Notes under the pieces: model-generated
The model's database searches: none
Seen by the model: only the letters and a program-made list of their open reading frames with translations
Told to the model about the DNA's origin: nothing
Part shown: positions 7,707 to 12,977 of the stretch, piece after piece
How positions within the stretch are numbered: position 1 is the first letter of the stretch
How the letters are laid out: each line of letters starts with the position of its first letter
From: Cytophagales bacterium
GTDB lineage: Bacteria > Bacteroidota > Bacteroidia > Cytophagales > Cyclobacteriaceae
Direction: 5' to 3'
Assembly (NCBI GenBank): GCA_020063545.1
Contig: JAGUUF010000146.1
Location: forward strand, 1-12,977
DNA: 12,977 nt
Translations under genes and position numbers: made by a program

Positions 7707-7734
7707 CAACTTTTAAAGCAAACAGTTGCTTTTA
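7705..7734 (+). terminator. Weak terminator with two alternative hairpins
   Basis: AGCAACT (7705-7711) can pair with AGTTGCT (7724-7730), leaving a 12-base loop and a short T run, or AAAGCAA (7715-7721) can pair with TTGCTTT (7726-7732) with a 4-base loop. The two exclude each other. Low G+C and a short T tract make this a leaky terminator at best. The rest of the gap to 7768 shows no clear promoter. Confidence 0.35.
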
Positions 7735-7767
7735 AGCTAATCGCGTTGAATATTTCATGTTTAACAG

Positions 7768-10722
7768 ATGAAGTATTCAACGTGTTTTATTTTATTGGTT
7801 CTTACAGCAACCTGTGCCTCCGCTCAGGAGGTGCTGGAGAATAATCCGCCATCGCTGAAATGGAATCAGATTACCACCCCGAACTTCCGGGTGCTGTACA
7901 TCCCGGGTTTTGAGGCCCAGGCCCAGCGTATGGCCAATACGCTTGAGCATATCCGAATGCCTGAGTCTGCCTCGCTGGGCAAGCCACCCAGAAGGTTTAC
8001 CGTCATCCTGCAAAACCAATCATCTATTGCCAATGGCTTTGTCAGCCTGCTGCCCAGGCGGTCGGAATTTTTTACCATGCCCCCGCAGGATTATAATTTC
8101 AGCGGAACCATGGACTGGCTAAACCAGTTGGCCGTGCATGAATACCGCCATATGGTGCAGTTCGACAGGGCGCGTACCGGGTTGAGTAAATGGCTTTACT
8201 ATGCCTTTGGACCGGCAACGTTAGCGGGCGTTTCGCAGATGGCCGTGCCCATGTGGTTTTGGGAAGGCGATGCCGTTGCCACAGAAACCGCTTTTACCAA
8301 CAGCGGCAGGGGCCGCATTCCCAATTTCGGGCTGCTGATGAAAACCAATTTGATGGAGGGCCGCGAGTTCAATTACCACAAGCAATACCTGCGGTCATAC
8401 CGGCACGCCATACCCGATCATTATGTGCTCGGATATCATATGGTAGGATACCTGCGAAAGCATACCGGTGATCCACGCATTTGGGATAAGATTACACAAC
8501 GAGCATGGAAATTTCCGTTTTGGCCCTTTGCGTTTTCCAATGCCATTCATAAAGAAACCGGTATGCACATTACCGATTTGTACCGGGCCATGGCGGATGA
8601 CCTGAAAAAAGAGTGGGAAGAAGCAGCGAGCAACCTAACTGCCTCAGGCTTTGAAGCCCTTGAAACGAGTAAGCGAAGTGGGTACACCGATTACAAATAT
8701 CCCCAGGTAATGGCCGATGGTTCGGTTTTGGCCATGAAGCGCGGCATTGGGGATATTGAGCAGTTTGTGGTGATCGGGAATGGTAAGGATAAACGCGTGT
8801 TTACTCCGGGTATCGTAAACGATAATGGCATGCTTTCCGCTGCCGGTACACGCGTGGTATGGAATGAGTACGGGTTTCACCCGCGTTGGCGAAGGGTGAA
8901 TTACTCACTTATTAAAATGTACGACTATGCAACAAAGCGACTGAAAATTGTGAGCCGCAATTCCCGGTATGCGGGGGCTGCCCTTTCGCCTGATACCACC
9001 CGGATAGTTACGATTGAATCAGCAACCGATTATACGGTTTCGCTGCTTATTCTTGATACCCATGGAAATGTTGTTAAAAAACTGGCCGGCACTACGGATG
9101 CATTTTACTCTATGCCCCGGTGGTCGGATGACGGAAAGAAAATTGTGGTGCTTAAAACAAAGCACAACAGTCGCGCAGTGGTTGCCTTTGATGTGCGCAC
9201 CGGCAGGGAGGAGGAACTTCTTGCTGCAACAGATGAAAACATCGGGCACCCGCTGTTGTATAAGCACTTGTTGTTCTTTAATTCACCTGCTTCGGGAACA
9301 GATGATATTTTTGTTGTGGATTTACGTACCGGCCAGCGGAAACAGGTTACCGTAAGCCGGTATGGTGCGTATAATCCGGTTATTTCACCTGATGGAACGA
9401 CCATCTATTACAACGAACAGACCCGCGTTGGTTTTGATGTGGCGAAAATTCCGTTTGATACCTTAGCCTGGCCTGAATTTCGTCCCGCACCCGTGCCCAA
9501 ATCATTTTATCAATACCTGGCAGAGCAGGAGGGAAAGCCTGACCTGCTGGACAGCCTTCCGCAAAGGAGTTACGCAGGCAAACGCTATCATAAAATTTCG
9601 GGTGTGATTAACCCGGTAAGCTGGGGCGCTTATTTTAACACCACACTCACACAAGCCGATATCGGCCTGGTATCACAGGACGTGCTGAGCACAATACAAT
9701 GGAAGGCCGGCTATTTGTATGACATTAACGAACGAACCGGTGCATGGCGGGCAGGCGTAAGTTATCAGAACTGGTTCCCGATTGTAGATGTGGATGTTCA
9801 GGTTGCTAACCGGAATGCCAACCTGGGTGAAATAGTCTATGATCGGGTTGTTGGTACAGATACTACATTTAACGTTGTTGAAAATCTTTCTTTCGCCTGG
9901 CACGAGCAAACTGTTTATTCCGGATTGCGCATTCCGTTACTTACAACCAGTTCAAGGTTTTTCGGAAATTTTACCGTTTCTGATTATGTGGGTGTTACAC
10001 GGGTAACTGAATTTAAAAACAGTATTGATGGTGGCGGCAGGGTATTGCCTTCGAACTATCCGCAATATTTTTTCAGAACATATCAGGACAACGGAGACCT
10101 TTTCTTTAACCGTTTTGGAATTTCGGCCTACCGGCTTTTAAAGCGAAACAGGCGGGATATCAACAGCAAATGGGGGCAAACCGTTGACCTTTCGGTTTAC
10201 AACACACTTAAAGGCAGTGATTTTACAGGGCGGCAATTTTCATTTTACTCGGTTTTATATTTCCCGGGTTTAGCCAAGCATCATTCGCTGTGGGGGTACT
10301 GGGCATTTCAGCAAACGTATATTCCACAAGCACGGGTCAGCGGTCAGGGGTTGGATAACTATATTTTTTCCAATCAAATTCCATTGCCCCGCGGTATTCC
10401 CATTTCACGCTTTCAGAAATTCTACTCCATGTCGGGCAATTACACCCTGCCCATCTGGTACCCCGATGTTGCCGTTGGGCCGATTGTTAATGTGCAACGC
10501 CTTCGCGGCAATGCCTTTGTTGATTACGGATTTGGCACAAGCCAGTTCGGGCAGAACCCGCCTTTCAGCACCACCTATCTTTCGGTAGGTGCCGAATTGA
10601 AAATGGATATTAATATTCTGAGGTTTCTTCCGCAATTCGATATCGGCATCCGGTATTCATTTGGTATCCGTCCCAATTCCGTTTCAACCATTGAGTTTCT
10701 GTTAGGCACGGTCAACTTTTAA
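7768..10722 (+). CDS. Exported metallopeptidase-like / beta-propeller / outer-membrane barrel fusion protein
   Basis: This 984-residue protein has a signal peptide at residues 1-19 (cleavage near CASA-Q). Its three parts are: (i) about 30-285, a gluzincin-like peptidase domain with HEYRH at 124-128 and the downstream WFWEGDA at 163-169, where Glu166 would be the third zinc ligand; all expected ligands and the catalytic Glu125 are present; (ii) about 300-560, TolB/PD40-like propeller blades, recognised from repeats such as LSPDTTRIV (406-414), WSDDGKKIVVL (452-462) and ISPDGTTIYYN (539-549); (iii) about 605-984, a beta-barrel-like region of roughly 380 residues ending in GTVNF, with RGIPISRF near 880 recalling Omp85-type barrels. 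Proteins of this kind are usually annotated as hypothetical or TolB-like. Substrate and the side of the membrane on which the peptidase acts are unknown. It appears to stand alone. Confidence 0.82.
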   Translation: MKYSTCFILLVLTATCASAQEVLENNPPSLKWNQITTPNFRVLYIPGFEAQAQRMANTLEHIRMPESASLGKPPRRFTVILQNQSSIANGFVSLLPRRSEFFTMPPQDYNFSGTMDWLNQLAVHEYRHMVQFDRARTGLSKWLYYAFGPATLAGVSQMAVPMWFWEGDAVATETAFTNSGRGRIPNFGLLMKTNLMEGREFNYHKQYLRSYRHAIPDHYVLGYHMVGYLRKHTGDPRIWDKITQRAWKFPFWPFAFSNAIHKETGMHITDLYRAMADDLKKEWEEAASNLTASGFEALETSKRSGYTDYKYPQVMADGSVLAMKRGIGDIEQFVVIGNGKDKRVFTPGIVNDNGMLSAAGTRVVWNEYGFHPRWRRVNYSLIKMYDYATKRLKIVSRNSRYAGAALSPDTTRIVTIESATDYTVSLLILDTHGNVVKKLAGTTDAFYSMPRWSDDGKKIVVLKTKHNSRAVVAFDVRTGREEELLAATDENIGHPLLYKHLLFFNSPASGTDDIFVVDLRTGQRKQVTVSRYGAYNPVISPDGTTIYYNEQTRVGFDVAKIPFDTLAWPEFRPAPVPKSFYQYLAEQEGKPDLLDSLPQRSYAGKRYHKISGVINPVSWGAYFNTTLTQADIGLVSQDVLSTIQWKAGYLYDINERTGAWRAGVSYQNWFPIVDVDVQVANRNANLGEIVYDRVVGTDTTFNVVENLSFAWHEQTVYSGLRIPLLTTSSRFFGNFTVSDYVGVTRVTEFKNSIDGGGRVLPSNYPQYFFRTYQDNGDLFFNRFGISAYRLLKRNRRDINSKWGQTVDLSVYNTLKGSDFTGRQFSFYSVLYFPGLAKHHSLWGYWAFQQTYIPQARVSGQGLDNYIFSNQIPLPRGIPISRFQKFYSMSGNYTLPIWYPDVAVGPIVNVQRLRGNAFVDYGFGTSQFGQNPPFSTTYLSVGAELKMDINILRFLPQFDIGIRYSFGIRPNSVSTIEFLLGTVNF

Positions 10723-10734
10723 GGTTTTATCATG

Positions 10735-10766
10735 TTTGATAATAGGGGTATTAAACCCTATTTTTG
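10735..10766 (+). promoter_or_regulatory. Consensus promoter for the E2-hslV unit
   Basis: TTTG (10735-10738), 20 bases, then TATTTTTG (10759-10766) fits the Bacteroidota consensus exactly. Transcription would begin near 10771, about 20 nt before the ATG at 10792. The -7 element overlaps the 3' arm and T tract of the upstream gene's terminator. Confidence 0.68.
10741..10765 (+). terminator. Intrinsic terminator of the peptidase-barrel gene, overlapping a promoter
   Basis: AATAGGG (10741-10747) pairs with CCCTATT (10756-10762) over an 8-base loop and runs straight into a T tract (five Ts at 10761-10765, two of them in the stem). It lies 18 bases after the stop codon at 10722. The same bases form the spacer and -7 element of the next promoter. 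Confidence 0.55.
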
Positions 10767-10791
10767 ACCTCGTTAAAAACATTTTATTCGA

Positions 10792-12396
10792 ATGGCGGAG
10801 ATTGTACGCATGCCGAAAATGAGCGATACGATGACCGAAGGCGTCATCGCCAAATGGCATAAGAAAGTGGGCGACCAGGTGAAATCGGGCGAGCTGATGG
10901 CCGAGATTGAAACCGATAAAGCCACTATGGACTATGAATCTTTCAATGAAGGGACCATCCTGTACATTGGGGCAAACGAAGGACAAGCGGTTAAGGTAAA
11001 CGATGTGCTGGCCATTATCGGTAAAAAGGGTGAAGACTATAAGGCCTTGCTGGAAGGCGCCAAACAGACAGCCGACAGTGGTGGCAGCAAAGCTGAATCG
11101 CCCAAGGCTGAAGTAGCGGCATCACAACCTCAGCCGGCCATGGATACATCTTCGATTAAAGCAGAGATTGTGCTGATGCCCAAGATGAGCGACACGATGA
11201 GCGAAGGCGTAATTGCCGCCTGGCATAAGAAAGTGGGCGACCCGGTGAAATCCGGAGAATTACTGGCCGAAATTGAAACGGATAAGGCTACCATGGAGTA
11301 TGAGTCATACAACACCGGTACCCTCTTGTACATTGGTGCCGATGCAGGCAAATCAGTCCCGGTAAACGGGGTGCTGGCCATTATTGGCGAGAAGGGTGCC
11401 GATTGGCAAACCTTGCTCAACGCGCACCAGGCCAAGGGTACGGGAAGCAGTGCAGGAAAGTCTGCCGCACCAGCCGCACCGTCAACACAGGTAAGTAAGC
11501 CGCAACCTGCTTCGTCAGGTCAGTCAAACGGGCGGGTTAAAGCGTCACCGCTTGCCAAACGGCTTGCCAAAGAGAAGGGGTATGATATTGGCAAAATTCC
11601 GGGCTCGGGCGACCAGGGCAGGATTACCAAACGCGATGTTGAAAATTACAAGCCGGGCAGCGAACCAGTTGGTAAGGCAACGGCACCGGTAGTGTTGCCC
11701 AGCGTGGTGGGCCAGGAAAGTTTTGAAGAGGTGGCGGTTTCGCAGATGCGTAAAACCATTGCACGCAGGCTGTCGGAAAGCAAATTCACGGCCCCGCATT
11801 TCTACCTCACCATGGAAATTAACATGGACAAAGCAGTAGAGGCCAGGAAGAGCATCAATGAAGTAAGTCCTGTAAAAATTTCTTTTAACGATATGGTGCT
11901 GAAAGCCGTTGCCTCAGCACTTCGCCAGCACCCCGATGTAAATGTTTCGTGGCTGGGCGATAAGATCAGAAAGAATCATCACATCCACATTGGGGTAGCG
12001 GTTGCCGTTAAAGACGGTTTGGTTGTGCCTGTAGTTCGGTTTGCCGACAATAAATCGCTTTCGCATATCGCTGCAGAAGTGAAAGACCTGGCTCAAAAAG
12101 CACACGATAAAAAATTACAACCCAGCGATTGGGAGGGAAGCACGTTTACGATTTCCAACCTCGGCATGTTTGGTATTGAAGAATTTACTGCCATCATCAA
12201 CCCGCCCGATGCATGCATCCTGGCGGTTGGCGGCATTAAGGAGACAGCCATTGTGAAAAACGGACAGCTTGTTCCGGGTAACGTAATGAAAGTTACCCTA
12301 TCGTGCGACCACCGTGCTGTGGATGGTGCCGTTGGTGCAGCCTTTTTAAAAACCCTGAAAGGATTGCTTGAAGATCCGGTAAGGATTTTAATCTGA
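10792..12396 (+). CDS. pdhC: Dihydrolipoyl acyltransferase (E2) of a 2-oxoacid dehydrogenase complex, probably pyruvate dehydrogenase
   Basis: This 534-residue E2 component transfers the acetyl (or other acyl) group from lipoate to CoA and forms the core of the complex in the cytoplasm. Two lipoyl domains lie at about 2-80 and 124-202; each has the ETDKATM motif with lipoylated Lys43 and Lys165. Flexible Ala/Pro/Ser/Gly-rich linkers follow at about 90-122 and 211-248. The peripheral subunit-binding domain spans about 249-286 (ASPLAKRLAKEKGYDI, GRITKRDVENY). The catalytic domain from about 310 ends with SCDHRAVDG, where His507 and Asp511 are the expected catalytic residues. The protein is intact. 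The symbol assumes pyruvate specificity, as usual for two-lipoyl E2 proteins in Bacteroidota; no E1 or E3 gene is in the window to confirm it. A consensus promoter precedes it and hslV follows after 17 bases. Confidence 0.93.
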   Translation: MAEIVRMPKMSDTMTEGVIAKWHKKVGDQVKSGELMAEIETDKATMDYESFNEGTILYIGANEGQAVKVNDVLAIIGKKGEDYKALLEGAKQTADSGGSKAESPKAEVAASQPQPAMDTSSIKAEIVLMPKMSDTMSEGVIAAWHKKVGDPVKSGELLAEIETDKATMEYESYNTGTLLYIGADAGKSVPVNGVLAIIGEKGADWQTLLNAHQAKGTGSSAGKSAAPAAPSTQVSKPQPASSGQSNGRVKASPLAKRLAKEKGYDIGKIPGSGDQGRITKRDVENYKPGSEPVGKATAPVVLPSVVGQESFEEVAVSQMRKTIARRLSESKFTAPHFYLTMEINMDKAVEARKSINEVSPVKISFNDMVLKAVASALRQHPDVNVSWLGDKIRKNHHIHIGVAVAVKDGLVVPVVRFADNKSLSHIAAEVKDLAQKAHDKKLQPSDWEGSTFTISNLGMFGIEEFTAIINPPDACILAVGGIKETAIVKNGQLVPGNVMKVTLSCDHRAVDGAVGAAFLKTLKGLLEDPVRILI

Positions 12397-12413
12397 TACC
12401 GATCCGGAACCTG

Positions 12414-12953
12414 ATGAAAAAACTCCATTCCACTACTGTAATTGCCGTAAAACACAACGGCCAGGTTGCCATAGGCGCTGACGGGCAGGCTACCATGAAC
12501 AACTATGTGGCAAAGAGCAACGTAAAGAAAATCCGCAAGCTGATGGATGGAAAAGTAATAGCCGGGTTTGCCGGCTCAACAGCCGATGCGTTTACCCTGT
12601 TGGAGCGGTTTGAAGAAAAACTGAACAGCTATGGCGGCAACATGAAACGCGCTGCGATTGAACTGGCAAAAGACTGGCGGATGGATAGGTACCTGCGCAG
12701 GCTGGAATCCATGCTCATTGCTATTAGTAAAGATGAAGTGCTTATTTTATCCGGAACAGGTGATGTGCTGGAACCCGATAATGAAGTAGCTGCCATTGGA
12801 TCGGGGGCTATGTATGCGCAGTCGGCTGCCATTGCCCTTAAGAAGCATGCCCCTGCCCTGAGTGCCGAAGAAATTGTGCGCGAAAGCCTGAACATTGCGG
12901 CCGATATATGCATTTACACCAACCACAACCTGGTTATTGAAAAACTACCTTAA
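12414..12953 (+). CDS. hslV: HslV, proteolytic subunit of the HslUV (ClpYQ) protease
   Basis: This is a 179-residue threonine peptidase of the proteasome-related family. Twelve copies form a double ring that degrades unfolded or regulatory proteins delivered by the ATPase HslU. The sequence starts MKKLHS, then TTVIAV, so Thr7 is the expected N-terminal nucleophile after removal of a 6-residue propeptide; this differs from proteobacterial HslV, where only Met is removed. GADGQATM (21-28), NVKKIRKL (36-43), GFAGSTADAFTLLERFEEKL (51-70), LSGTGDVLEP (112-121) and AAIGSGAMYA (125-134) are strong family signatures. The length is normal and the stop lies within the window. The gene lies 17 bases after the E2 gene with no terminator between, so it is probably cotranscribed. 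HslU is not in the window; the 24 bases after the stop show nothing decisive. Confidence 0.96.
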   Translation: MKKLHSTTVIAVKHNGQVAIGADGQATMNNYVAKSNVKKIRKLMDGKVIAGFAGSTADAFTLLERFEEKLNSYGGNMKRAAIELAKDWRMDRYLRRLESMLIAISKDEVLILSGTGDVLEPDNEVAAIGSGAMYAQSAAIALKKHAPALSAEEIVRESLNIAADICIYTNHNLVIEKLP

Positions 12954-12977
12954 TTAATTCGTTTGCCGGGCAACACG

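Noticed and set aside
12093..12455. Minus-strand frame spanning the E2-hslV junction
   Set aside because: It covers the conserved ends of two solid genes and shows no family features.
12962..12976. Short palindrome TTGCCGGGCAA after hslV as a terminator
   Set aside because: The stem would have a one- to three-base loop and no T tract is visible before the window ends.
1..12977. CRISPR array, tRNA or insertion sequence
   Set aside because: No regularly spaced direct repeats, no cloverleaf candidates and no transposase or terminal inverted repeats were seen on either strand.

Overview
The window reads as chromosomal DNA of a member of the Bacteroidota, most likely a Cytophagales-type organism. 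The grounds are two TonB-dependent receptors with N-terminal CarboxypepD_reg-like domains, a DUF4249 lipoprotein, Bacteroidota-style promoters (TTTG, about 19-20 bases, then TAnnTTTG), little sign of Shine-Dalgarno sequences, and an HslV with a short propeptide. No mobile element, integrase, tRNA, rRNA, CRISPR array or phage gene is visible. It looks like ordinary core and envelope genome rather than an island.

Layout. (1) Bases 1-356, minus strand: the 5' end of an SPFH/band-7 membrane protein, cut by the window edge. It diverges from a plus-strand bestrophin-type anion channel (483-1361). A good minus-strand promoter at 381-411 lies inside the longest possible reading of the bestrophin gene, so the later start at 483 is preferred. 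(2) 1435-4194: an orphan TonB-dependent receptor with no SusD partner, closed by a strong hairpin terminator at 4216-4243. (3) The 327-base gap 4195-4521 is not empty. It holds that terminator, a 41-codon minus-strand gene for a single-span membrane protein (4243-4368), an inverted repeat in its leader and a candidate -7 element. (4) 4522-7706: a second TonB-dependent receptor overlapping by one base with a DUF4249 lipoprotein, a two-gene outer-membrane uptake unit of unknown substrate. (5) 7768-10722: a three-part secreted protein with an HExxH metallopeptidase-like domain, a TolB/PD40-like propeller and a C-terminal beta-barrel that resembles Omp85. This is the least conventional protein here. 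(6) 10792-12953: the E2 subunit of the pyruvate (or related 2-oxoacid) dehydrogenase complex, with two lipoyl domains, and hslV, the proteolytic subunit of the HslUV protease, 17 bases apart and probably cotranscribed from a promoter that overlaps the preceding gene's terminator.

How the parts relate. Five of the nine genes encode outer-membrane or exported envelope proteins, and only the receptor/DUF4249 pair is clearly a functional unit. The acyltransferase and hslV are housekeeping genes that share a transcript rather than a pathway. I did not find a complete undescribed system. The most promising leads are the peptidase-propeller-barrel protein, the receptor/DUF4249 pair, and the 41-residue membrane protein with its structured leader.
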